This document shows positions 52,788 through 61,494 of a stretch of 64,000 nt of DNA, one piece after another. The position numbers and the translations under genes were made by a program. The notes below the pieces were generated by a model, which was not told the DNA's origin, made no database searches, and worked only from the letters and a program-made list of their open reading frames with translations. The stretch's first letter is position 1, and every line of letters starts with the position of its first letter. Source of the DNA: Caldilinea sp. CFX5 (GTDB lineage Bacteria > Chloroflexota > Anaerolineae > Caldilineales > Caldilineaceae); NCBI GenBank assembly GCA_021405325.1, contig QWII01000049.1, positions 1-64,000 on the forward strand, read 5' to 3'.

Positions 52788-53153
52788 ATGACTACAACCT
52801 ATAAAAACGGCACAACAGCCCAAAATGGCGCAACAGAACAGACTGGCGAACTGGTGCGGGAAATGTACGGTGGTGAACTCTATGAATATTACCCGCTCGG
52901 CAAATATATCGTCCGCGCTCCTGGTGTTTGTGGTGGACGACCAACGTTTAAGTACACACGTCTGGAGCCAAGTGTCATTCTTGCCCAGCTTTCATTAGGC
53001 AGGACGGTTGAAGAATTGGTTGCTGCCTATCAACCTAGCAGGGTTTCGGTCGAAGGCGTTTATGAAGCGATTAAGCTCGCAAATCAAGCCTTTATGGCAA
53101 TCCATCGTACCGCATTATCTCAACCCGAAGAAGCAGAACTGGCCTTACCGTGA
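52788..53153 (+). CDS. DUF433-type antitoxin
   Basis: The 121-residue product has a DUF433 winged-helix-like core (VRAPGVCGGRPTFKYTRLEPSVILAQLSLGRTVEELVAAY) after a polar, Thr/Asn-rich start. Such proteins pair with DUF5615-type PIN-like toxins. The ATG at 52788 lies after AAAGGACAAATC. It overlaps the next gene by four bases (GTGA). Confidence 0.82.
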   Translation: MTTTYKNGTTAQNGATEQTGELVREMYGGELYEYYPLGKYIVRAPGVCGGRPTFKYTRLEPSVILAQLSLGRTVEELVAAYQPSRVSVEGVYEAIKLANQAFMAIHRTALSQPEEAELALP

Positions 53154-53551
53154 TTGTTGTTGATGAAAACATCCAAGACGACTTGGTGATTAGAACGATT
53201 GCTTCCTGGTACCCAGGGCAAGTCATCTCTGTCACTGCGTTGCGGCTTCAAACCTTGATTAAAGATGACGGAATTGCAATGCTCCTGCACCAAGCGAGTG
53301 AGTCAACGTTTGTAACAACGAACGTTGACGACTTCTGGCCGAAATTCCCTGCTCATCGACGGTATTGCATTGTCAGTATTCTACTGACGATTGAAGAAAC
53401 GATGCAAGTGCCAGAAACACTGCGTAACTTGCTGCGCTTACCCGAATTTCGTACCAAAGCGGCGCGCATGGGTAAAGTCATCCGTGTGCGCCCTTCGGGA
53501 ATAGAATACGCTCTTGATCGTCGCATTCATTTCCTGCCCTGGCCGACTTGA
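53150..53551 (+). CDS. DUF5615/PIN-like toxin (GTG start)
   Basis: The 133-residue protein begins VVDENIQDDLV, the DUF5615 motif. It has a second acidic region with TTNVDDFWPKF, consistent with a PIN-like RNase. The GTG start overlaps the antitoxin stop, indicating coupling. The pair is inserted on the opposite strand between SWIM and SNF2 genes. Confidence 0.78.
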   Translation: MIVVDENIQDDLVIRTIASWYPGQVISVTALRLQTLIKDDGIAMLLHQASESTFVTTNVDDFWPKFPAHRRYCIVSILLTIEETMQVPETLRNLLRLPEFRTKAARMGKVIRVRPSGIEYALDRRIHFLPWPT

Positions 53552-53561
53552 TTAGTGAAAT

Positions 53562-56500
53562 CTACTCCACAAGTTCCCGCCGCAAGGTCACCATCTCGCG
53601 CAATTCGTTCGTCGATAGCTCCGTCAACCAATTTTCCCCAGCGCCGACAATGCTCTCGGCCAGCGCTTTTTTGCGTTCGATCATCTCGTCGATGCGCTCT
53701 TCCAGCGTGCCGGTGCAGACAAATTTATGCACCTGGACATTGCGTTGTTGACCAATGCGAAAAGCGCGATCCGTCGCCTGGTTCTCCACCGCCGGATTCC
53801 ACCAGCGGTCAAAGTGGAAGACGTGATTGGCCCGTGTCAAGTTTAAGCCTACACCGCCAGCCTTGATCGACAAAATGAAAATCGGCGGCCCATCCGGGTC
53901 ATCTTGAAAGCGCTCGACCATGCTCTTGCGCTGTTTGGCCGAGGAGCCGCCATGCAGAAAGAGCGTCGGCACGCCCAGCCACTGTTGCAGATAGCTCCGC
54001 AGCAAGTGGCCCATTTCGGCAAACTGGGTGAAGATCAAAGCGCGATCGCCGACGGCGGTGATCTCCTCCAGCAGTTCGATCAGCCGCAACAGCTTGCCGC
54101 TCCGTTTGTCTTCACCTTCTGCGCTGTAGTCGTCGCTGACCTGATGCAGGTACTGAGCCGGATGATTGCAAATTTGCTTCAACTGCATGAGCATACTCAG
54201 CACCTGCCCCCGCCGCGCCATATCGCTTTCGGCGTCGTTGATCTCCTTGAGCGCCTTTTGCACCACCGCCTCATAAAGTGTCGCCTGCTCCTCGGTCAGC
54301 GGGCAGTAGACCTTGGTTTCCACCTTGTCGGGCAGGTCTTGGATGACGGTGGGGTCGGTCTTGACGCGGCGCAGGATAAAAGGTGAAACCAGTTTGCGCA
54401 ACTGGGCTGCCGCCTCTTTGTCCTGGTAACGCTCAATGGGCAGGGAATAATGCTGTCGGAACGCAGAGCGCGAACCAAGATAGCCGGGGTTGAGAAAGTT
54501 CATGATCGACCAGAGTTCGGAAAGCCGATTCTCCACCGGCGTCCCCGTCAGCGCCACGCGAAAGCCGGCGGGCAGATCGCGGATGGTGCGGGTCTGGCGC
54601 GCTTCGGGGTTCTTAATGTTCTGCGCCTCGTCGAGGATGACGCCGAACCAATCGACCTTGTGGAGCGCTTCGGCATCGCGCCGCACCAGCGGGTAACTGG
54701 TCAACACCAGATCGACCCCTTTGGCCTGACCAACTAAGTCTTTGTCACGCAGCCGTTGTGCGCCCTGGTGGACATGGGTCAGCAAATCGGGGGCAAAGCG
54801 TTGTGTCTCCTTGGCCCAGTTGGTCACTACGGAGGTGGGCGCAATCAGCAAGACCGGGCCGGGCAACGTCTTCGCCTCTTCCTTGAGCCGTAACAGCAGC
54901 GAGAGAGTCTGGATCGTCTTGCCCAGCCCCATGTCATCGGCCAGACAAGCGCCCATGCCCCAGCGGCGCAGAAATTCCAGCCACGAGTAGCCATAGGCTT
55001 GGTAGGGGCGCAAGGTGGCGTGCAAGCCCTGGGGCGGGGGCAGCACATTCATCTTCTCGTTGCCGGTAAAGCGCGCCATCCAGTCGGCCAGCCAGCCATC
55101 GACCTGGACATGCTCGATTGGCAAGCCATCGACCCCTTGTGCGCCCAACGCCAACCCCATTGCTTGCTGGAGGTTGAGATCCGCTTCAACATCGTGTTTC
55201 TGCCAAAACTCGATAGCGGCTTCGATCTGCTCCGGGTCAAGCTGCACCCACTGGCCACGAATCTGCACCAGCGGCGATTTGAGCGCCACCAGCGCCTGAA
55301 ATTCCTCTTTGGTCAACGCCGTGTCGCCTAGCGCCAACTCCCAGCGGTAGTTGACCAGCTTTTCCATGCTCATGCCATTGGAAGTCACAGCATCAGCGCC
55401 GACCTGGCGATTGCTGCGCATGTGGAGCCGCACACCAAGCCGCGTCCCCGGTTTATTCCACCAGGGCGGGACGAGGACGCCAAAGCCGCTCTCTTCCAGC
55501 AGGGGCGCGGCTTCGCGCAAGAAGGTGTAGGCTTCCTGGGTCGAGAGGGCGGCGGTTTCCGGTTTGGCGCTTTGCAAGCTGCGGCGCAACGGGTCAAAGA
55601 GGCGGGCAGCGTAGCCCAACCCGGCCAGCAACTTCTCCTGCGGTTGCTCAAAATGGCGACCTAGCGCTTTCAACACGCTGCCACGGGTCTGCCAGACCTG
55701 ATCCGCCGGCGCTAAGAGGCTGGGATCATCACGCGCTTGCAGGAGAAAATGAAGCAGCCAATCGGATGTCGCCTTTTTACTCTTGCTCTTGGGTTCGGCT
55801 TGTTGGATGGGCGCTTCCAGGCGGAAAGCCACGCGGAAATAGCGGTCGCCGGCCACCTGGAGATTACGTAACCAGGCGCGATAGCTGGTGTAGAGCCGCT
55901 GTAACGGCGCTACCGGCCCTTTCACCGTGGGGTCGTTTTGGAAGAGCGCGCGTAACCACTGGTAGACCGGCTCTTGGGCGGCGAAGTCAGGGTGGCTATA
56001 GTGACCCTGGCCCCACTGGCGCGCCAACGTATCGGTCATTGTGTTGAGAAAACTATCGAGCAGGTGGCGTGGATGCGGGGCAACGTCCCCACTCCCAGCT
56101 TCGGCGCGACAGAGGGGCGGCATCGCCTCCACTAGATAGTGCAGCCGCACTTCGTCGCGTGGCCCATCCAACACCCGCAACCAACGGGCATGATAGGCTT
56201 TGCCATCGGCGCTGGCTGGGGTGAGCGTCGGCAGGATCTTTTGTTGCGCCAACACCTCTAGCGCCAGATGGAGCGCCGTCTGCCAGAAGAGGAGGTCATC
56301 GCCCAGGCGGATGTTGGGCGGCAGTTCGGATGGCGGCGGTAATTGCGTTAGCAGTTGATAGGCTGCCAGTGGCGACAACCGGTCAACGCCTACCGTCCAT
56401 GACACCAGCGTCGGTGCAGTTCGAGTGTCCAGCTCCCAGGTATGCAACAATTGGGGCGATGGCTGAGGGCCGGTGCGGGTGGTGGGCAGGCGCAAGGCGA

Positions 56501-56714
56501 GTTGACCGGCGTTGGCTTTGCCGCCGCCGCGGGTCAACTCATCCAGTAAGCGATGGACAACGGTCGGCTCCGCGCTAAACGGGTGAGCGCCGCCTTTGGG
56601 CAGCTTCGCCGCTTTGGCCGGTTGGGCGGCCAGGGCGTTCTCCGCCCAAAGGCAGAGGGCGCCGGCGTCATTGGGGGTCGATGGTGATTGCCAGTGGGCA
56701 TGAAGAATGTACAT
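53562..56714 (-). CDS. SNF2-family helicase
   Basis: The 1050-residue ATPase has an N-terminal SNF2-associated (DUF3670-like) region of about 550 residues. The helicase core follows: DDMGLGKT with Lys599, a DEAQ box near residue 695 (ILDEAQNIKNP), LTGTPVENRLSELWSIMNFL and the C-terminal part with HGGSSAKQRKSMVERFQDD and FDRWWNPAVENQATDRAFRIGQ. It translocates on double-stranded DNA. Bacterial relatives usually stand next to a SWIM gene, as here except for the inserted pair. Confidence 0.93.
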   Translation of the reverse strand: MYILHAHWQSPSTPNDAGALCLWAENALAAQPAKAAKLPKGGAHPFSAEPTVVHRLLDELTRGGGKANAGQLALRLPTTRTGPQPSPQLLHTWELDTRTAPTLVSWTVGVDRLSPLAAYQLLTQLPPPSELPPNIRLGDDLLFWQTALHLALEVLAQQKILPTLTPASADGKAYHARWLRVLDGPRDEVRLHYLVEAMPPLCRAEAGSGDVAPHPRHLLDSFLNTMTDTLARQWGQGHYSHPDFAAQEPVYQWLRALFQNDPTVKGPVAPLQRLYTSYRAWLRNLQVAGDRYFRVAFRLEAPIQQAEPKSKSKKATSDWLLHFLLQARDDPSLLAPADQVWQTRGSVLKALGRHFEQPQEKLLAGLGYAARLFDPLRRSLQSAKPETAALSTQEAYTFLREAAPLLEESGFGVLVPPWWNKPGTRLGVRLHMRSNRQVGADAVTSNGMSMEKLVNYRWELALGDTALTKEEFQALVALKSPLVQIRGQWVQLDPEQIEAAIEFWQKHDVEADLNLQQAMGLALGAQGVDGLPIEHVQVDGWLADWMARFTGNEKMNVLPPPQGLHATLRPYQAYGYSWLEFLRRWGMGACLADDMGLGKTIQTLSLLLRLKEEAKTLPGPVLLIAPTSVVTNWAKETQRFAPDLLTHVHQGAQRLRDKDLVGQAKGVDLVLTSYPLVRRDAEALHKVDWFGVILDEAQNIKNPEARQTRTIRDLPAGFRVALTGTPVENRLSELWSIMNFLNPGYLGSRSAFRQHYSLPIERYQDKEAAAQLRKLVSPFILRRVKTDPTVIQDLPDKVETKVYCPLTEEQATLYEAVVQKALKEINDAESDMARRGQVLSMLMQLKQICNHPAQYLHQVSDDYSAEGEDKRSGKLLRLIELLEEITAVGDRALIFTQFAEMGHLLRSYLQQWLGVPTLFLHGGSSAKQRKSMVERFQDDPDGPPIFILSIKAGGVGLNLTRANHVFHFDRWWNPAVENQATDRAFRIGQQRNVQVHKFVCTGTLEERIDEMIERKKALAESIVGAGENWLTELSTNELREMVTLRRELVE

Positions 56715-57001
56715 AGAGAATGGGTAAGCGTACTATTCGCTACAGTATGCAGCAAAATCAGTTAGCAGGGGATATTTATGCGAAAAGTATACACCAATCC
56801 ACAGTATTATTTCAAACCATTGCATTTGGTAATGTGGCGGAAAGTATACTCAGTAGTCCGCAGTCATCAGTCCAAAGTCCAGCGTCGGGTCAGGTGGTGT
56901 TATGGTCTACTGATACTTGGTAAATGCCGGTTGCTATTATATGATAAATGCCACCAACCAAACCCAATCCCGATTGCACTACCAGAGAAACGAGAAAAGT
57001 T

Positions 57002-57553
57002 GTGAAGATCACGGTCATCAGTTGTTCACTCCATCCCCAAAGTCGTTCCTTTGTCCTGGCGCGCGATATGGTCGCCAATTTACAAGTCGTAGGGGCGGAG
57101 GTGACGTTATACGATTTGCGCACCTATGAATTGCCCTTCTGCGACGATGGCCCGTCGTATGACCATCCACATACCAAAGAAATTAACGCCGCCATTGCCG
57201 GCGCGCAGGCGGTGCTATTGGCCGTGCCGATTTACAACTTTGACGTGAACGCCGCCGCCAAAAATCTGTTGGAACTGGCCGGCGACGCCTGGAATCACAA
57301 ACTGGTCGGCTTTTTGTGTACCGCCGGTGGCCGCAACAGCTATATGTCGGTAATGGGCTTGGCCAACAGCTTGATGCTCGACTTCCGCTGTATCATCATC
57401 CCCCGCTTTATCTATGCTGTGGGCGCCGACTTTGGTGATGACCGCCAGCCCACCATGCACGTTACTTCCCCAACCATCAAGGAGCGTCTCCAACAACTGG
57501 CGACCGCCACCGTCAGCCTGGCGCGGGCGCTGGACGGCATCACCGTCGCCTAA
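57002..57553 (+). CDS. NADPH-dependent FMN reductase-like protein
   Basis: The 183-residue flavodoxin-fold protein has the NADPH-dependent FMN reductase pattern: KITVISCSLHPQSRSFVLAR, DLRTYELPFCDD and LLAVPIYNFDVNAAAKNLLEL. It reduces flavins or quinone-like compounds. The GTG at 57002 is chosen because the family starts with KITVIS. An in-frame ATG at 56948 would add 18 residues. The 56715-57001 gap has iterated CAGTCC words and two GGAAAGTATAC/GAAAAGTATAC copies but no gene. Confidence 0.85.
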   Translation: MKITVISCSLHPQSRSFVLARDMVANLQVVGAEVTLYDLRTYELPFCDDGPSYDHPHTKEINAAIAGAQAVLLAVPIYNFDVNAAAKNLLELAGDAWNHKLVGFLCTAGGRNSYMSVMGLANSLMLDFRCIIIPRFIYAVGADFGDDRQPTMHVTSPTIKERLQQLATATVSLARALDGITVA

Positions 57554-57775
57554 GCGGCCACCCCGGACGAACGCCAGCCCTGCCGCAAAGCGCATCACCC
57601 CGCCAACGACCGATTGGCGAAGCCGATAGGCAACCGATCGCGACCGTCGCGCCGCTTCGCTTTGCCGGATGGCGTTCTGGTCGGGCTGCGCCAGAGGACC
57701 TGGGTGCCGGTGAACAGCACTGCTACGCCTGCTCCGAAGAGGGAAACAGAGCAGACGCAGCGGTGGCATAACCAG

Positions 57776-59077
57776 TTAACGCTGGGCAACCGGCAAATAG
57801 GTATGTTGGGTAAGCTCAATCACCTGAAGCGCATAGCGCGCCTGGTTGCCGGTCGTTTTCCGATAGTTTTCCAATTGCAGCATGAAAGTGTCGTCGGTGG
57901 GCGCGGTCCACACGATGCGTGAAGCGCGCTCATTGTCACTGGTATCGTCGCTGTAGGTAATGGCAGAAACGCCGCCATTTTCTAAGAGCCAGAGGATCGT
58001 GTCACTCGTCGCGCCCAGATCGAGGGTCTCGATCACATAGGTGCTGCCGCGTTTCGCCTGAAATTTCAGCCAATCTACATCATCCCCCCGGTGAAAGGTA
58101 TGCAGTTGGCGAACGCCATCCGTGGCAATCAACGTTGCCTGGGCCGCTGTGTTATCCGGTTCGTATTCATCGCCGCCACTACAAGCGGCGGAATGGGCGT
58201 CGAGCAAACATGCTTGAATCCAGGATTGAAAGCTGGCGACACGGGTGAAGATGCTATAGCCGTCTTGCCGATCACAACCGGCCGGCCCCCAACTGACAAT
58301 GCCAACTTGGAGCCACTCGCTGCTTTGCGGCTTCGGGATCATGAGCGGGCCGCCGCTGTCACCATAACAGGCGCCCTTGCCGCCTTTGGCATAACCGGCG
58401 CAGAGCATATCAACCGTGACGCGACCATTGTGCGCTTCCGGTGCATTGCAAATGTCACGGGCGACCAGCGGAATTGCCACCTCACGCAACACATCGCTGC
58501 CGCTAAACTGATCTTCCGTGGCGCCCCACCCTGTTACCGTACCGCGGGCAGCCTGTGTTTCTGCCGGCGCGTTCTCGTGGGCATCAAGCGTGATGGTCGT
58601 CTGCGTCGAGGCTTGCGCCAGGCGTAGGAGCGCCAGATCAGAGCCGGCCCACCAAGCCTTGTACGCCGGATGAATGATAATTTCTTGAACGGCAATGCGT
58701 TCACCGGTTGTTGAAGAGAGGGTATGGCGACCGAGAACAACGGCAACGTCATCGGCGCGCACATCATCTACACAATGGGCAGCGGTCAGCACCCAATCGC
58801 CGGCAATGAGACTGCCGCCGCAGAATTGCCCGAAATACGCATTGGTCACGTCGGCGGAGACCAACGCCGCTTGCCAGGGCCAGGCGCCGGGCGTCGCCTC
58901 GCGTCCGCCCATAATGTCCGGTTGGTTGGCATCGGTTGGTTCGCTGGATTGCGCCCAGCTTTGTTGGGTCGGAAAGCCGATCAGACTCATCAAGCAGAGA
59001 ATCAACAACCAAACCTTCAAGGGTCGCTTCTGCGCTGATTGATTGCCGATTGCGGTGTGTTGATTGTTGCATAGCAT
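57776..59077 (-). CDS. Secreted chymotrypsin-family (S1) protease with PPC-like domain
   Basis: The 433-residue product has a signal peptide (to about residue 42), a short propeptide and a mature start at IMGG (55-58). The triad is His101 (TAAHC), Asp147 (SDLALL) and Ser241 (GDSGGP). The residue at chymotrypsin position 189 is Gly, not Asp, so trypsin specificity is unlikely. A PPC-like beta domain (about 305-420) follows and the protein ends QHTYLPVAQR. The ATG at 59077 follows AAAGGAGAAAG. Confidence 0.92.
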   Translation of the reverse strand: MLCNNQHTAIGNQSAQKRPLKVWLLILCLMSLIGFPTQQSWAQSSEPTDANQPDIMGGREATPGAWPWQAALVSADVTNAYFGQFCGGSLIAGDWVLTAAHCVDDVRADDVAVVLGRHTLSSTTGERIAVQEIIIHPAYKAWWAGSDLALLRLAQASTQTTITLDAHENAPAETQAARGTVTGWGATEDQFSGSDVLREVAIPLVARDICNAPEAHNGRVTVDMLCAGYAKGGKGACYGDSGGPLMIPKPQSSEWLQVGIVSWGPAGCDRQDGYSIFTRVASFQSWIQACLLDAHSAACSGGDEYEPDNTAAQATLIATDGVRQLHTFHRGDDVDWLKFQAKRGSTYVIETLDLGATSDTILWLLENGGVSAITYSDDTSDNERASRIVWTAPTDDTFMLQLENYRKTTGNQARYALQVIELTQHTYLPVAQR

Positions 59078-59167
59078 AACTTTCTCCTTTGGGAATCGGT
59101 CAATGATAGTCATTGTGCTATCTGCATTTAAAAGACAAAGCCGTATGCCAATTCTTGCAACGAATTT

Positions 59168-60385
59168 TTACGGTTCACAACCACTCGTAATGAGCGGCAG
59201 GTAGAGGTTCCTGCCAAGCGTCCCCGAATTGGTTTGGCTGGGTATGGTTGATATATCTTGCGCTGAACCCTGTGTCCCCCCATTGAGGGCGCCATTGATC
59301 AGCGTTTGCATACCGCAATGGAGACGCGTAAAGCCAATGTTCTCCTTGTTACGGTGCGATAGCACAGCATAAACCGTGTTATTGGGCAAAAAAGCGCCAC
59401 TGCCGCTTTGTCCCTCGCTCACTGTGCCGCGGGCATACAAGAGGGTTGATACCCGGTTGTGCGAATCGTCCAAGTTGTCAAAGTCACCCAAGCTGTGATA
59501 AAGCGCTGTGCATCCCTTACTGGTCGTGCAGGGATAGCCGGCAACCCGAAATTTTTTATTACGCCAGAAATCAATGGAATTTTCGGCCTTCCATGAAAAT
59601 TTGGCATTTTTTGTAATCCCATTGTCGTTGCCACTGCCAAGATCAAGGAGCGCAAAATCCCAGCTATAGTTTTGATGAGCGGTCCACGCTTTCCAGGTGT
59701 GTCTAACTTTGGCTAACACCTCTTTCTTTGTCGTGTCAAAGCCGACAACGGCAATAAACTCGACCTCCTGATCCGCTTGCTCCCCTGTCCGAAAGACGCA
59801 ATGCGCAGCCGTACCCACTGTTTTCCAATCCAAGAGGAAGCCGGTGCAGTGATAAACTTCATCCGTATTATCCTTGAACTTGGTGATCACATGAACGACC
59901 CAGGTATAAGGCTCCTTTTGCACTATCGTCACAGGCGCCACTTCAAAGGGCGGAAAAACTTCGGGCAAACCCACGTTTGCGTTGGCCGGTGCGACGCGCA
60001 TGAGCGGGATACATGCCGCAACTGCTGCTTGTATATCTGTGCTGCTCCGCGCTGTGGCTGTCGGCAGGGGGAGCGATACCGGCTCGCTGTCATCAAGCGC
60101 AGGCGGCGCCGGTTGTGTTGTTGTCACAGTCGGTAGTGTCATACCCACGCAGACCGGCGTCGAAGCGGTGGCCGGCTTTTTCGCCGGGGGCGCGATGGAT
60201 GTCGCCAGGCCCGCCGGCGTTGCTTGGGGCTGTGTAGGCGCCGGCGGAGCGGCGGGATCGTGCTGACGAGGCGGTGCGGCAATCAGGCGCGGCGTCAGGG
60301 GGATAAAAATGAACAACAAGAAAATAAAGCCAAAGAGCAACTGCCAATAGGGTGCCAAGGAAGCGTACTGCTTGTGGGTGCGCAT
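59168..60385 (-). CDS. Secreted V8-like serine protease
   Basis: This 405-residue protein has an N-terminal membrane or signal segment (16-37), then a Pro/Ala/Thr-rich linker (about 38-115). The protease domain has His195 (GTAAHC), Asp243 (WDFALLDL) and Ser327 (GQSGSG), as in glutamyl endopeptidase/trypsin-like families. The C-terminus carries RNLYLPLIT followed by five residues, similar in type to the neighbour protease. The ATG at 60385 has GAAAGGAAGG upstream. The two protease genes are in tandem, 90 bases apart. Confidence 0.85.
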   Translation of the reverse strand: MRTHKQYASLAPYWQLLFGFIFLLFIFIPLTPRLIAAPPRQHDPAAPPAPTQPQATPAGLATSIAPPAKKPATASTPVCVGMTLPTVTTTQPAPPALDDSEPVSLPLPTATARSSTDIQAAVAACIPLMRVAPANANVGLPEVFPPFEVAPVTIVQKEPYTWVVHVITKFKDNTDEVYHCTGFLLDWKTVGTAAHCVFRTGEQADQEVEFIAVVGFDTTKKEVLAKVRHTWKAWTAHQNYSWDFALLDLGSGNDNGITKNAKFSWKAENSIDFWRNKKFRVAGYPCTTSKGCTALYHSLGDFDNLDDSHNRVSTLLYARGTVSEGQSGSGAFLPNNTVYAVLSHRNKENIGFTRLHCGMQTLINGALNGGTQGSAQDISTIPSQTNSGTLGRNLYLPLITSGCEP

Positions 60386-60530
60386 TGAATTTCCTTCCTT
60401 TCGAGGATTGATGAAAGAATGCTGTTATTATAGAGAGACAAAGCACTTGCCCAATTCTTGTAATGAATATTATGACGTAAGTTACGCCAACGAAGTTGCC
60501 AATTTGGTATACCAGACGATATAATTGGCC

Positions 60531-61214
60531 ATGAATCTTCCCAACCCTCTAAAGCAAAGCGCCAACCGTATTATGAAAAAATGGGTAGCCAGCGAGTTAT
60601 ATCAAGCCTTTTGCGCCGGTACAGCCGAAGAGACGCGCGCCGCGTATGAATACTTGTTGCCAAAACTCACCGCAATCTGTTTCAAGGTATGGGCGCCATC
60701 CACGCTGCTCGCCAATGCACAAGAACTTGCCCAGGATTGTGTTCACCAAGCGCTCTTTACTACATGGCTCCATGCGGCAGCGATCAAGAGCGCCGATGCC
60801 TTTGAAGGATATGTGCAAAAAGCGGTCGAGAACCGGGCCAAAAATATGAAAGCACAGGTTGAAAAGCAGCCGCGCACAGCACTGGATGATGTTGCCGAGT
60901 TGGTAGAGGCCGGCGGGCAGACGCCGGAAGAGGCCGTGCTTTACCAGGATTTGCTCCTGGAGTTGACCTTTTTGTTGCGCATTGCACCTTATAGCAAGCG
61001 TTCGCGGTACATTGTGGCGGCAACCTATATTGAAGATATCCAGGAGTCGAAAACCATTGCCCAACAGTTGAGCGCCGTGGAAGGGAAGGTGGTTCGTGTA
61101 CCGGAGATTCATAGCACCTTGTCACATAATCTGCGGACGTTGCGCACCAACGATACGATTAACGTTAGGCTGCGCGATGTATTGCAGGAAATTGTAAAGC
61201 TGCAAAACCGGTAA
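60531..61214 (+). CDS. Sigma-70-like (ECF-type) factor
   Basis: The 227-residue product has a region-2-like part (AQDCVHQALFTTWLHAAAIKSADAFEGYVQKAVENRAKNM pattern, about 68-108). A less typical region 4 follows (KTIAQQLSAVEGKVVRVPEIHSTLSHNLRTLR, about 177-210). It is a divergent member, so identity is moderate. The ATG at 60531 has no strong ribosome site; TTG at 60525 is an alternative. It lies divergently next to the secreted proteases, and a membrane protein gene follows. Confidence 0.65.
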   Translation: MNLPNPLKQSANRIMKKWVASELYQAFCAGTAEETRAAYEYLLPKLTAICFKVWAPSTLLANAQELAQDCVHQALFTTWLHAAAIKSADAFEGYVQKAVENRAKNMKAQVEKQPRTALDDVAELVEAGGQTPEEAVLYQDLLLELTFLLRIAPYSKRSRYIVAATYIEDIQESKTIAQQLSAVEGKVVRVPEIHSTLSHNLRTLRTNDTINVRLRDVLQEIVKLQNR

Positions 61215-61264
61215 CGCCTACGCTCGTAGCCAGCCCGTGACTGGCTACGAGTGTAGGCGTTACC
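61210..61264. terminator. Hairpin after the sigma-like gene
   Basis: Arms of 24 bases (61210-61233 and 61241-61264) with one mismatch read GGTAACGCCTAC and CTCGTAGCCAG on the left. The left arm includes the stop codon. There is no T-run, so it may stabilise rather than terminate. The remainder of the gap to 61494 holds no clear feature. Confidence 0.65.
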
Positions 61265-61494
61265 AAAACCGGTAAGCTCTCGCTTTACCGTGATTCAAGC
61301 GCATCCTCAAACTCGTTGCAAGATTTGTGCAATGCACTTGTCTTTAAATAATAGCTCCCCTATATGTAACCATGCCACCCGCTCCTGCCCCTACTCCCGA
61401 ACGAGCGCCTGGTGATTGGCGCAGGTCACAGATCTGCTGAACGGATAGAGGTCTATGGGAAATGTTCCTATGCGGCCCGCAGATAGGAAGTCAT

